This document shows, piece by piece, positions 1-13,923 of a DNA stretch of 64,000 nt (its first letter is position 1; every line of letters starts with the position of its first letter). The notes under the pieces were generated by a model. It had not been told where the DNA came from, did not search any database, and saw only the letters and a program-made list of their open reading frames with translations. The stretch is from Neurospora tetrasperma FGSC 2508 (lineage: Eukaryota; Ascomycota; Sordariomycetes; Sordariales; Sordariaceae). The position numbers and the translations under genes were made by a program. The stretch spans positions 1,205,694 through 1,269,693 of the forward strand of contig NW_009799101.1 of the NCBI RefSeq assembly GCF_000213175.1, written 5' to 3'.

Positions 1-1052
1 TAGCATTGAAGAAGAGAAAGAAAAAAAACTGAAAAGAAAGAAAGAAAGAAAGAAAGAAAGAGCAGGTTCTTCCCCCCTTCTTTACCTATGTACACTATAG
101 CCGAGCAAAGAAAGTCTAGACGAGAAGCAAGAACATTAACATTGGTTCCGCAATAAGTACTTGCAAGTGCAACTAAAAGATCAATGAAATCTCGATCCAA
201 AACTCGGATCAAGACCCGGATGAGAAACGATTTGCAGACGTCTGTTAACCACATATGCAGTAACTCCATGGCGGAGTATACATAAGCTTACTTAGTTCGC
301 TTAACAGCATTTGTGGCAGTGTTTGTTTTGTATACATGTTACCCGAGTTCTCTGGTTGCCTCATTAGGTGTAAGTCAAAGCGAGTCTCTAATGGGAACAC
401 GGAGAATTTAAAGTTGGAGTTCACATGTCAGCAGGACTGACTGTTCGCGTAAACGTGCTACTGGCACTTAGGTGGGTTACCGAAGTATATTGATTAAAAG
501 AGGGATTGAGCCATATTCGGTCATCATCGTCGGTAACTGAATAGTCTTTGAAGTGGAAGTTCAAGAAACTCAGACAATGAGGAAGTTTCGACAAAGTCCC
601 GACAAAGACAAAATCCTAAAGAAAGGCGTCCGGCTAGTGGAAATCTTCCGCCAAGTTGCCTTTAGAGCTTCAATGTTCATTGAACACCAGCGCGTACACC
701 ATATCTCAGCGCTGGACGCTGACCAACTCCATGACCTTGGCACCCCATTTCTAACAAGAGAACCCCCTCTTCATATGGTATCCGAACCCTGCCGCACAAC
801 GGACTCAACCAGATCGGACGACCGTAGAAAAAAAAAACCATAGATTTCTTTTACCCCGGGGATTTATCATACATGTACATGGTATACACAGCGGTCGTCT
901 GTCCCCTCTTCTCACAGATCCCGGCTTGTCTCTCATTTCGAGGTCACTGTAGCTTCCTCAACCAAAAGGGGAGGGATATCCCGTAAGTCTCAGTGAACAA
1001 TCCCCTCCCTCACTGACTCAATCCAGCATCGCACATTCAGACCCAGAAAGAT
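1..1052. other. Intergenic, no gene recognised
   Basis: No coding region could be supported here. The left edge carries a GAAA-type microsatellite (about 29-61). One open frame of 96 codons at 553-843 has no recognisable domain and ordinary noncoding composition, so it is not called. The right end is the 3' flank of the minus-strand bL19m gene. Confidence 0.6.
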
Positions 1053-1912
1053 TTAGTTCTTCTTCTTGGACTCCTGGCCCTTCTGCTTTCCACCACCACC
1101 ACCAACACCGCCCGTCAAGCCCTTACTGCTCAACACCTTCCTCATCTTCTTCCAGGCAAACACGTACTGCTCAACACTGCCCATGTCGTGCTTGGGCTGG
1201 CGCATGTACATGAGCTTGGCGCGTCTCGCGCGCTTGGCCCGCCTCTTGATGATCTCGATGCCCGCCACGTTCTTGTTGTAGATCTTGTACCACATCTCGA
1301 CGCCGACCTTGCCGAGGTGGTTTCTGAGGAGGATCGCCGTGTCGATGCCCGAACGGCGGATGGCCAGGCACACGCCCGCAAAGGGTTCGCCGCCGCGACG
1401 GTGCGTCACCATGAGCACGTCGCCGACGCGGGCGGCATGGCGCGCCTTGGAAAAGAGGGCGGTGCGCGCACCGGTCGGGTCCATACGCGCGATCTGCTGC
1501 TGGGTCAACAGCGGCATCGGGTCCGAGGGAGGCTTGGTCATGAGCGGTGGCAGCTTCGAGTTGGCGATTTTGAAGGCTTTGGACTTGGTGACTACGCTCG
1601 AGGGAGGAAGGGTCGTCGGGCTCTTGGGGGGTGTGAAGACGGCGAAAGCGGTGCGAGTCTTTTTGGTGTGCTTATCGGCGATCCTGACTGTTGGAGTACA
1701 AGTATAGGTTGGTTAGTCATTGTAGGCAGAAGATCGGATGACATGTATGGTGAGTGACGTGAGGCCGTACAAAAGTTGTGATCGGGCAGGGCGCCGGTAG
1801 ACTGGGTGGTGGAAGCAGCGACGGCTGTCGCATAGCCCCGGACGAGGGACTGGCATAGGCCGGCCTTGAGGCAGCCCAGAGGCCGTCGGGAGAGCGGTGC
1901 TGTCACGTTCAT
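1053..1912 (-). CDS. img1: Mitochondrial large-subunit ribosomal protein bL19m
   Basis: Two-exon gene on the minus strand: exon 1 is 1912-1771 and exon 2 is 1687-1053, giving 258 residues. The 83-nt intron has a GTACGG donor, a TGACTAAC branch region and a CAACAG acceptor, and joins in phase (one base plus two). The C-terminal ~160 residues match the bL19 fold: the stretch with RHAARVGDVLMV, the arginine-rich FAGVCLAIRRSG, and the MWYKIYN segment followed by a basic RRAKRARRAKLMYMR tail typical of the family. The N-terminus (MNVTAPLSRRPLG...) is basic and lacks acids, as expected for a mitochondrial targeting peptide. The protein ends in a Gly-rich and Lys-rich tail. Bacterial L19 sits at the subunit interface; the mitochondrial form (yeast Img1) is needed for mitochondrial translation. 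The start was chosen because the internal ATG at 1541 would drop the presequence and conserved upstream frame. Confidence 0.9.
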
Positions 1913-2428
1913 GGTGTGTTGTCGTGTGCGGTGTCCCGGACTCGGAGTCGGACTCTCTGGACCGCCAGAAGTGGAATTGGCGAAGCAGTGGCAGCTCTCC
2001 TCCACGGCCAAAGGTCGAATTCGCGGGACCCGGGGCGGGCAGGCTGCACAAGACGTTGGAAAATGGATCTTCGAGCAGGACCCGTACTGGCTCCCGATTG
2101 GCCTTGTGCAAGGTACACGGCCCATAAAAACGTGTAGTGACCAATCACAGACCTGATTTTTGGCTACAGGGGTGCTACTTTTTGACGGCGGGCTGTCTTG
2201 CGCTTTTCCCTTGGCGACAATCCCCTCCACGCCTCTCTTGGGTCCGCTCGCACGGTTGGGGTCGCGAATTCAACATCGAAGAACCACTTTTATTTACATC
2301 CGTCCGCCGGTTCCTGTCTCCAGTCGACTCCGGTCTCTGGCCTCCAACTCCCCCCGACTCTCCTCTTCGTCCTCCGTCCCCTCCGAGTCCGGTCGCGTCC
2401 CACTAACTCCGATCGACCGCACATCAAC
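1913..2428. promoter_or_regulatory. Divergent promoter region between two mitochondrial-protein genes
   Basis: A 516-bp gap separates the start codons of bL19m (-) and the helical mitochondrial protein (+). Both products look mitochondrial, so shared control is possible but is an inference. The right part is pyrimidine-rich (about 2320-2400), as often seen in fungal 5' leaders. No specific factor site was identified. Confidence 0.4.
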
Positions 2429-3764
2429 ATGGCCGGCAGAGCTCCCCAGCATGCCCTTCGGGTAGGGTGCAGGGCAGTCCCCGAGGCTCTTTCGAAGCCC
2501 GCGCAGCAATCCAGATGCTTGTCGTCGACCGTACCTCGCCAAGGCATGTCCTCCCAACCAATCTGTCGCCATCTGTCGCTTTGTCGCTAAGAGCTCGATA
2601 CGCAAATGCGCTCAAACGCGCTCGGCTTCATGGCAGTTACCACATGACTGTCTTCATCCAGGCTTGCTAACACCTCCTCCGCCTACAGCCACCTACCCCG
2701 TCGTTTCCTTCAACAAGACCTCGTCCCCCGAACTCAAGGAAGCCCTCGAGACCCTCCGTGAAAAGGTCATTCTTCCCACCTACCTGCCGCCCGAACTACG
2801 ACAGAAGATCTTCAACAAGAAGTATGAGAAGGAGCTTGCGCACGATCCCGTCACCATCCAGATCGATGGCCAGCCCCAAAGGTTCAGCTACATCAACATG
2901 CTGACGGACATGCCCAACACCCCCAAGAACATCCGGGCCGCCCTCCTGAGCATGAAGAACGGCGGTGACTTTGCCAACCTTTCCGGCCTCCTCGAGGGTA
3001 TGCACCGCGCGAACCGCAAACTCCCATACTGGCTCTCTGCCCAGATAGTCCGGAAAGCATGCAAGGCCGGCCATCTGCAGCTCATTCTCAACATGGTCCG
3101 CGACGTCAAGCGCACCGGCTTCACTCTCGAGCGCCACGAGACCGTCAACGAGCTCCTGTTCTGGATCCAGCGTTTCGCGTGGAAGAGCGACTACAGCGAG
3201 CCAGAGACGCGCAAGGCGCTTAGGGAGGTTCAGGAGATTCTGGACGCGCTGGAGGGCGACGAGAGACACATGAGCAAGGACCGCAAGAGGCAGCAGGCCC
3301 TTACGAGGTTCCCGTATCACCGCGACCCTCAGTTCCTCGCCGCCAGGCTAAACTTGACGGCCGAGCTCGCTGCTCGCCGCGCGGTAACCGGACAGACTTC
3401 GGAACAGCAGCTCAACAGCGCCAACGACGTCAAGAACCTGGTCAAGTATGCCGAGCAGCTGGTGAGGCTGTGGCCCGCAGACAAGGCCCTCTTGGACATG
3501 TACACGGATGAGGCCTACGTTGCCAGGGTCGATCTCCGGTACCTCATCAAGCCCCAAGTGCACCTTCGCTATGCTAGTTTCACTCTCCAGGCCTTGAAGA
3601 ATGCGGCCAAGATTGTCGGACAGCTCGGCCATGGCCCGCTGGCGGCGCAGTTGATCAACAGGGCCACTGCTGTCGAGGCTGAGAGCCAGTTGGCCTATGC
3701 CAAGGTTGACGACGGCATGGCCGGCCAGAAGATTTACGAGATGGTTGTGGGTGGAAAGAAATAA
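2429..3764 (+). CDS. Conserved hypothetical mitochondrial protein, all-helical
   Basis: Two exons, 2429-2543 and 2689-3764, encode 396 residues. The intron (2544-2688) starts with GC, not GT: the junction reads CAAG|GCATGT, with a GCTAAC branch and a CCTACAG acceptor. The join keeps phase (G plus CC makes an Ala codon). The first ~40 residues are rich in Arg, Ala and Ser with few acids, a mitochondrial presequence. The remainder is predicted mainly helical, with the pattern LLSMKNGGDFANLSGLLEGM and HLQLILNMVRDVKRTGF resembling repeated two-helix units of PPR-like or TPR-like proteins. I do not recognise a named family; a fungal mitochondrial ribosome or RNA-associated factor is possible but only inferred. 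It is convergent with the cysteine synthase gene, 289 bp between stop codons. Confidence 0.8.
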
Positions 3765-4053
3765 ACGCTTGTAGGCAATGATTAACAGAACGAGCTGTTT
3801 CCCCATGTTTCTCTCGTCATACTCTCGCGAGGTATGGTACGTATAGGCGACTAGCTTTGTATATGTAGGATGTATGACGGACTGTAAGATACCATGAGTT
3901 GACAAATGGCACAAAAAGTAGACAAGAGAACCCTGAAACTTTTTTTGTTTCATGAACGATACCCAACTACCTGCTATGTACAATAAACCGTCTGTCGCTT
4001 TTTTCCTGTTTGTTTGTTTGTTTATTTGTTTATGTTCCCTCTTTCTATCCCGA

Positions 4054-4941
4054 CTATGGCAGAACGATGTACTTTTGCAAGTGCTCGGGGATCGCGCCCA
4101 AAAGGTTCTTCTGCTCCAACCACTTCCTCGAGAACAACCGGTCCGCATACCTGTAGGCACCATCGCACAGCATCGTCACAACCGTCGATCCCTTTCCGAG
4201 CTTCTCCGCAACCTCCTTAGCCGCAACAACGTTGAGGGTCGAGCTGGCGCCAAGGTACAGACCCTCCTCGTCCAGACACCTGTACACCATCTCAATGGTC
4301 TTCTCGTCGCTAATGGTCATGGATCCATCCACCAAGTCCACATCCTGCTTCAGGTTGTCGGTGATACGGCCCTGGCCAATGCCCTCGGTGATGCTCGACC
4401 CGCTGCGCTCAATCAGCTTGCCGCCCGAGCTGAAGTACGAGTGCAACACACTTCCGGGAGGATCAGCCAAGAAAGCCTTGACCCTGCCGCCCGAAATCTC
4501 CTTTAGATACCTCGTCGTACCCGCAAACGTTCCACCGGTGCCCGTCGCGCAAGTGAAGGCATCGACCTTGCCTCCCGTCTGCGCCCAGATCTCGGGGCCG
4601 GTCGTCTCGATGTGCGCCCTCCGGTTGGCAATGTTGTCGAACTGGTTCGTCCACACGGCATTGTCCAAGCGCTCGGCGTGCCGGCGCGCCTGGTGGTTGT
4701 AGTTCTCCGGGTTCTCGAACGCGACGGCGGGCACAGGGTACACCTCGGCGCCCAGCAGGCGGAGCAGGTCGATCTTGCCCTGCGACTGCGTGTTGGGCAT
4801 GTAGATGACGAGCTTGTAGCCCTTGGAGCGGCACACGTGCGCCAGGCCGATACCGGTGTTGCCGGCGGTTCCCTCAACGACAGTGCCGCCTGGCCGTAGC
4901 AGGCCGCGCTCCTCGGCGTCCTTGACGACGTACAGGGCCGC

Positions 4942-4978
<37 letters not shown>

Positions 4979-5273
4979 GCTTTGCCGAGGATCTCGCAGC
5001 CGGTTTCTTCAGAGAGGCGGTTGAGGCGGATGAGCGGGGTGTTGCCGATAGCTAAAGAGGTAAAGAGGTGAGTGTTGGTGGCATGTTCTTTTCTTGAGAG
5101 GAATTGGTGTTAGAGAATGCGATTCATAAGGGAAGCATACCTCCGGTCAAGCCCTTGGCAATACCCTGCGCCTTGGAGACGTTAAGGAGGTATTGGGAGG
5201 GCTCTTGGGGCGCGACCGCGGCCATCCTCCGGAGAGAGGTGGTCGCAAAGGTACGGACGCCGTGACGGAACAT
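4054..5273 (-). CDS. cysB: Cysteine synthase (O-acetylserine sulfhydrylase), mitochondrial type
   Basis: Minus strand, exon 1 5273-5141 and exon 2 5051-4054, 376 residues. The 89-nt intron has GTATGC, a TCTAACAC branch and a TTTAG acceptor, and joins G plus CT to give ...[14 protein letters not shown]. This is a fold-type II PLP enzyme making cysteine from O-acetylserine and sulfide. Visible landmarks are the PLP lysine in GGSVKDRAA (about residue 79), the asparagine/substrate loop [12 protein letters not shown], and the phosphate-binding glycine loop [11 protein letters not shown] basic, acid-free N-terminus ([17 protein letters not shown]) suggests mitochondrial import, as for Aspergillus nidulans CysB. 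Length is usual for the family plus presequence. The symbol follows the Aspergillus gene; the Neurospora equivalent is probably cys-17, but that is from memory. It is divergent from the Swc2 gene. Confidence 0.9.
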
Positions 5274-6238
5274 GGGGAATCGTATATGCAGGCAGGCAGG
5301 CAGGCAGGCAGGGAGAGGAACGAGTGCGCGTGCGCTACAGGGTAAAGCAAGATATGCAGACAATGGTCACGCAAAGAACAAAAGAAAGAGAGAGAGAGAG
5401 GAAGCCAAATAACAACAACTCCTTTCAACCAGAAAAGAACGACTAACGACTCGTAAGTTTCCAGTTACGGAAGCGTGGGGGGGCCGATGGAAGTACCGAA
5501 TGACGGAATCCGGGTAGTGGGGCCATCCTCAGCTCTTAGTCTCGAAACCGGGCGGCCGGGCGGCGATTATCGGACCTCGAGATTCCCGCTGTCACTGACC
5601 TCCTCGCATTGTGATCTAGGTACACTACTTACATACTTGGGAAGAACACAGTGAACAGCCCAACAGCAGCTGAGCGAGCGGTCAACGTACCAGCAACAGG
5701 GAAAACTCCCGTCGGGGTAACTGCACCAAAAAAAGGAACATGAACACAAAGCATGAACCGTGGGGTTCGGATTTCAGCAACATGTTGATTGGTCGCCCTG
5801 ATGATCAGACAGGTGATGCCAAAAAAGTTATAGCGGGGAAGGGAACAATCCCAGAGCATGTAAGTCGGTAGGCGAGGTAGGTACCGCACACTATACTTAG
5901 AGGGAGGTCGGTACTCTACACTAGTGGAAATTTGGAGATGGTTCAATCTTCAACCAAACAACATCAACACATCTCTGCAAGGGGAAATTTATCACCACGC
6001 GTCGTCATTCAAATCAGCAATACACGAGTTTCCACAACGGGCGCATCTATATCTCTATACATGCCGAATATATACGATCCTGTAACTTCTGTTCGGCGTT
6101 TCAGCAACTCGGAATCAACATCCGATACCATCAATATTTTTATTAACGTCTTCCCACGATGAAGTGGTAAAACGCGACGCATCGTTAGACAACCAGTTAC
6201 TCTGCGTTCTCGTAAAGTGGGCGACATTGACGGCAAAA
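5274..6238. promoter_or_regulatory. Divergent intergenic region, cysteine synthase / Swc2
   Basis: This 965-bp gap lies between two start codons pointing away from each other. Close to the cysteine synthase start there is a CAGG tandem repeat (about 5286-5311) and a GA-rich run (about 5386-5402) that fall in its 5' leader. No coding frame with recognisable content is present. Promoters for both genes must lie here, but no specific element was identified. Confidence 0.5.
5286..5311. repeat. CAGG tetranucleotide microsatellite
   Basis: About six copies of GGCA/CAGG in tandem sit 15-40 bp upstream of the cysteine synthase start codon, in the probable 5' leader. Its length may vary between strains. 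Confidence 0.85.
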
Positions 6239-9200
6239 ATGACCACCATAGATCTCAATCGCGATCCCAATCACAAACACCCCGACTTGCCCGTCCCGAA
6301 CGAGATCACCGAAGAAAACTGGAGCGATTCCTCAGACGATAGCGATGTCGAAAGTCCCAGCATCGGCGAGGCCGCACAGCAGCCGCAGCAGGTGGAATGG
6401 CTTGCCACGTCGCGCGCGAAGCGGTCCACGGCCGGCAACCGTATGAAGTCGATGCTCGCCAACGAAGAGCCCGCCGCCGAAGACTCGGATCTCGAACTCC
6501 TCTTTGCCGAAGACGACGACGACGCTGGCTTTACCGACGAGGAAAAGGATGACGCGTCCGATGTCCAGATGGACTCGTCCTCAGACGACGAAGACGACAA
6601 GGACGGTGCTGCCGCCGACGATCTCGAGGGTGAAAAGGAGCTGGAGCGCCAAGCAAGGGAAAAGAGGAACGCGCAACGGAAGAGGAAAGCTCAGGAGGCT
6701 ATCCCCATGAAGTTCAGGAAAAAGGTTCGCATCGAGCAGCCACCGTCAGCCACGGGAGAGAGTGCCACCGGAAGTCCCGCGCCGTCGACGACAGGCACTC
6801 CTGCTGCCTCCTCTGTCCGGCAAGGACCGACACCACGCCCGCCTAGACCCAAGAAAAAGTCGGAAAGGACGAGTTGGTTGCCGACTCCGGCCGATATGCC
6901 CACGCGAGCGTCCGAGCGCAGGACGACCAAGATGAGCAAGGAACAGCTTCATCAGAAGATGATCGACGACGAGATTCGCCGGAAGAAGCTGATGGAAAAG
7001 ATGGAGAAAAACGCAAAGAGGTTAGAGGCCTTGAAGAAGCCACCAATGACACAGGCGGAGCGGTTGGCTGAGGCAGCTCTGGTGGAAAAGAGAAACGAGA
7101 AGAGCTTGAACAGATGGGAGGAGGCGGAGAAGGTGAGGGAAGAAGAACGCTTGAGAAAGATCGCGGCCTTAAACAATCGCAAGCTGGACGGTCCGGTAGT
7201 CACTTTTTGGAGTGGTATCCAGACGTTGGAGGAAGGACAACAGAAACACGTTGGCAAGATGGTATCCATGGAGGAGAAGCCGGTCAGGAAGAAGAGGCAA
7301 TCTGTCAGCGCTACTCTTGCTGCTCAGGAGGCGGCTGAGAAAGAGAAAGCAAAGGCTGAGGAAGCCTCCAAGCAAACACCATTGACTGAGAAGGGAGATG
7401 ACAAGTCGGCCGAGGCGGCAACCAAACCGGACGATAAGGTGGAGGCACAAGCGGAAAAAGCAGTTCCATCAATAGCATTGCCCGAACAGCCACAAAAACC
7501 AATATCGACTCCAGACGTTGTTATGAAGGATGCGCCCGAACCACCACAACCTCCACAACCATCTATACTCGCACCTATTCGAGGACCTATGGCCCCGCCG
7601 CCTATCCCTTCTCCGCCGCCGCTCGAGACTAAGCCTGCGCCTTCATCGGGTGTTCTAGCTGCCCCCGTCCTGGCCCCACCAGGAGGAGTAGCACCCCCTA
7701 TGCTCGATGTCCAGATGCCCGGGCTAGCATTTCCATTTAGTAACGGGATGTCAAACGTTCTTGCGCCCCCTAACACTACTTCGCCTCTTTCAATGCCTCC
7801 GTCTTCCGGGAGTTTGAGCACCCTTACGCCTGCGCCAGCTCCAGCTCCCACTCCAGCTTTGCTTTCTGCGCCGGTGACGTCGGTCCCTACTACCACTCTC
7901 AGCTTTGCGCCCACACACATCCCAGCACCCGCAACCGCACCTGCTCCTGCTGTTGATAGGCCTCCTCGTGATCTGCCTTCACCAGCTACTACAGTATTAA
8001 CAACTACTATTCAGACTAAGCAGGCACCGACGCCTCCTTCTTCGCAGTCTGCCACTGTCAGCTCCGAGAAACTAGACAAAGAGGAGAAATCAGCCGTACC
8101 ACGAAAGGACGACAAAGCTGAACAGGGTGACAGGGGCGAAGAAAGTAGGAAAGAAAATAAATCTGACATTGCGAATACGGGACCGAATCGGCCCCAGGAA
8201 GGGTCAACAGTGCCCACTGATCAACCCGCCGCTGAAGGGGGGGAAGAAGGGAAAACGGTCAACAAAGTTACCCGTAGTTGCATCATTCTCCAGAATTTTG
8301 ATGAAGCCGCCATCAAGGACAAGCAAGTCCAGACGCAGATTATCTTTGGGAGGAGGATGGAGAAACTTGCCAGTGAGTTGGGCCCCATTTGCTCATCAGC
8401 ATTCTTATTTCGTTTAGTCACTAACAATCACCAAAGAACCCGCCCACCCTCCACTCTGCGTTGTAACTGGCCATCCAGCCCGTTACCGGGACCCCAAGAC
8501 TGGTCTCCCCTATTACAACGCCTATGCCTATCGCGAGATCCAGCGCGTGCACAGGGGTGATTACAAGTTCAGTGCGCTGTTAGGAGCATACGTAGGCAGC
8601 GGGACGTACGCGGCCAAGGGCGTGCCAGAAAGGTTCTTGAACCCTAACGGGAAGAGGTCGACACCAAAAGAAGATCCAGCAGTTAAACTAGCCAAGCTGA
8701 AAGAGGCTCAAGAAGCGGAAAAAAGAAAAGAGAAGAACAAAGAGGCTTTGGAAATGGAAAAGACCAAGGAGATTGAGGCTGGGGATAAAAACCTGGATAA
8801 CGTCCAAGCCACTGAGCTGCCGCCCCTGAGGCAACCGAAGCTACCGCAGCTGCCACGAAGAGCAAGTGGCACGGAGGTGACTAGTGCTATCAAGGCGAGA
8901 AGCAAGAGCAAGGAGACGACGAGGCCGTCTGAGCCGAAACGGAAGACGTCGACGTCTTCGTTGCCAGCGACGATGACAGGGCCGGTGGTTCAGGCTAAGC
9001 TGGAGCCGATTGAGGGTGTTGCTCTTCCACTTAAAGCTACTAGCGCTCCTGCACTTACACCTACTCCTAAGCCAGTGGCAGCGGCAGCGACGACGACAGC
9101 AAACCCATCATTATTACCACTATCAACGCCAACGCCGCCACTACAAACTCAAGCGCAGTTCAAGCTAGTGGATGATGATGTGAAGACACAGACACAACAG

Positions 9201-9515
9201 CTACCAGTGAAATCGACTTCTTCATCAAATTCACAGCCAACACCCCAGGCATCACAACCACAACCACAACCACAAGGCCAGCAGTCTTTGACGGTTCCTG
9301 CTCCTGCTCCAAATCAAAATACCGCTGCGGCGCCACCCTCTTCAGCAGCAGTAGAAGCCCCAACTCAACCACCACCAGCCGATGACGACCCAGTCAAGTC
9401 AGTCAACTCAACTCAGCCGTCACAGCCTCCTCCTCCTCCTCCTGCTCAAGAAGCAGCTCAAACACCCGTAGCAGAGACTCGCTTCCTACCCGCTCCTGTG
9501 CCGGACATGTCATAG
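6239..9515 (+). CDS. SWC2: SWR1 chromatin-remodelling complex subunit Swc2/Vps72 (YL1 family)
   Basis: Exons 6239-8372 and 8437-9515 encode 1070 residues; the 64-nt intron has A|GTGAGT, a CACTAACAATC branch and an AAAG acceptor. YL1 proteins bind the H2A.Z-H2B dimer and deliver it to SWR1 for exchange into nucleosomes. The YL1 N-terminal motif SRAKRSTAGNRM is at about residue 55, followed by a very acidic segment (DDDDAGFTDEEKDD, SSDDEDD) that fits histone binding. A long basic coiled-coil region follows (about 230-340). The YL1-C domain is built across the intron: HPPLCVVTGHPARYRDPKTG then LPYYNAYAYREI (about residues 713-745). Between and after these are Pro/Ala/Gln-rich disordered stretches, making the protein far longer than yeast Swc2 (476 aa). 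The start is the first ATG in frame; earlier in-frame codons are not ATG. Confidence 0.92.
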
Positions 9516-9585
9516 CGGGGACATGCCGCATTGTACAGGGGGACGCCTGGAAGGAAGGAAAGGAGTTGGTTAGATATCGTGCTGA

Positions 9586-9646
9586 ATTGATCACGATGAA
9601 TTGATCACGATGAGTTGATCTCGATGAGTTGATCTCAATGAGTTGA
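9586..9646. repeat. 14-bp tandem repeat (about four units)
   Basis: Four adjoining 14-bp units read ATTGATCACGATGA, the same again, GTTGATCTCGATGA and GTTGATCTCAATGA, followed by a partial fifth. It begins about 70 bp after the Swc2 stop codon, probably in the 3' UTR. Units differ by one to three bases, showing slow divergence along the array. Confidence 0.9.
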
Positions 9647-9776
9647 GATATGTAGATATAGTTGTCTAGTATGGGAAGTATGGGAAGTGGTGTACTACTA
9701 GTGTACTACTATCGTTGTCGCGATTGTTGCTTGTTGTTCAAAACATGGATGGATGGACAACCAAAAAGTAAAATGT

Positions 9777-9811
9777 AGGAGTAAGAGTAAGAGTAAGAGT
9801 AAGAGTAAGGG
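9777..9811. repeat. GTAAGA hexanucleotide microsatellite
   Basis: About five tandem copies of AGAGTA/GTAAGA in the 3' flank of the Swc2 gene. No function is suggested by the context. Confidence 0.85.
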
Positions 9812-11229
9812 GTATGATGAGTATCGATCGACAGATAGATAAATAGATGGGAGTAAAGGTGAAAAGAAGTACGTCAAGTAAACACGGAAGAGAGACAGAG
9901 AGAGAGAAAGGGATGAGCACAGAGAGAGAGAAAGCGATGAGCAACCTACCTACACTAAGAAAGACACGGACAGACGGGAAGGGAGGGAGGGAGGAAGACT
10001 CAGAGTACCTACCTCACTACGCTACTGTACATGTGCATGTTCTTGTTGATTATGCTCTTTGTTGTAATGAGATGAGAATACCCAAGTCTAAATAGTAAAT
10101 AGTAAAAACAAGGAATTAAATGACATCACCTCATACGCAAAATCACCCACTTTGTCACGACATTGGTTGTATGTGAAAATTTGCTTGCCTCCATCCATCA
10201 TGAATCAATGCTGACTTGACTGACTGACTGTACATCGATCGATTGCTACGTTGCATTCAGTTCTGTGTTCATATCCCCCCCGCGTATTTAACGCAAACTT
10301 TGACTGGTCAAGGCTGTATGTTGCTCATCACAATGGGATTTATATGTATGTTGAGAATCACATGCAAAATCCAGTGATTTTTTCGGTAATGGCACACTTC
10401 ACAATACGCCAAGCCATGTGTGAAATGGAGTTGAAAGAAAAAAAGAAAAAAAAAAGAGAAGAAAAAAAAGAACCTCGAAATGAAAATCGATATTCCAAAA
10501 GCAAATCGCATTCTCTTCATGAATCTCCCATGTGGAAGGGGTCAAGTTTCCGGAAGGAACAAAGCGTTATTAAGAAATTCTTGAATCCAATATGATGGTA
10601 ATAGTAATATGTGCGAGCACTAACGGACAGAGCCTTGGTCAGATAAACGAATGAACACCAGAAAGTCTTCCGCGCGCAGACCTCGGTATGATGCCGGCGC
10701 GGTTTCTTGATACGTTCAGTCCTTTTCCTGACCCGAGTTGTTGGAGAGAAAGGCGGCTCCTCTCTCTGATCCTAGGGAATCAAGCACAACCACAACCATA
10801 AGCCAACCTAGGTCAACCCAGTTGAGTCTCCCTCTCCCATCCCTCACATCTCCAGTCTTCTTCCTCGCCCCTTGAACCAAAAGGAAACGGCCTGGCCAGG
10901 TACGCTCGGCGATACCTCTCCTTTGTGCGATGGCGCCAGGTGAAATCGTTTTCCCCACAATGCTCACAACTTCCCCCTCCCTCCTTTCCCTCCCAACTCC
11001 TCAGCTCCGTCCGTTTGGGTATCTCGGTATGCAGGGCTGTCGGCTCGTCACTGCTTTGATTGCACTCTAGACAATGGGTAATATCGAGGCGCCCTATGCC
11101 GTTTAGATGTCGATCTGTGAATGCCTCCCTTTGCCATCCCCCTTCATTTCATGGTCGCTTCCGGATTGTAACAAAAAAACGGGGCCGGCGGGGCCAAAAA
11201 ACATTTCTCACTGCAGGAGTATCCCGGTC

Positions 11230-13740
<2,511 letters not shown>

Positions 13741-13923
13741 TAACACCTAGGAGCTCAGTTATTCGCACCCCGCACCTTCCGTTTACACGCCCAGTACTTA
13801 CACTTGCACTTACATCCTACAACCTTATGCTCGTACGTCGTATTCAACTTTCTATTACCATATATTATTAATACTCTTATATTGCAACTACGCTATACTT
13901 ATAATAAAATAAACCAGAATAAT

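Larger units (their letters stand above)
9516..11229. other. Convergent intergenic region, repeat-rich
   Basis: No gene recognised in 1.7 kb between two convergent stop codons. It contains several short tandem repeats (listed separately), a GA-rich imperfect duplication of about 22 bp (about 9897-9945), and an A-rich stretch near 10435-10470. It should include the 3' UTRs of Swc2 and cdc-42. Confidence 0.55.

Noticed and set aside
553-843. 96-codon plus-strand open frame near the left edge
   Set aside because: No domain, no codon bias like neighbouring genes, and no splice partner found.
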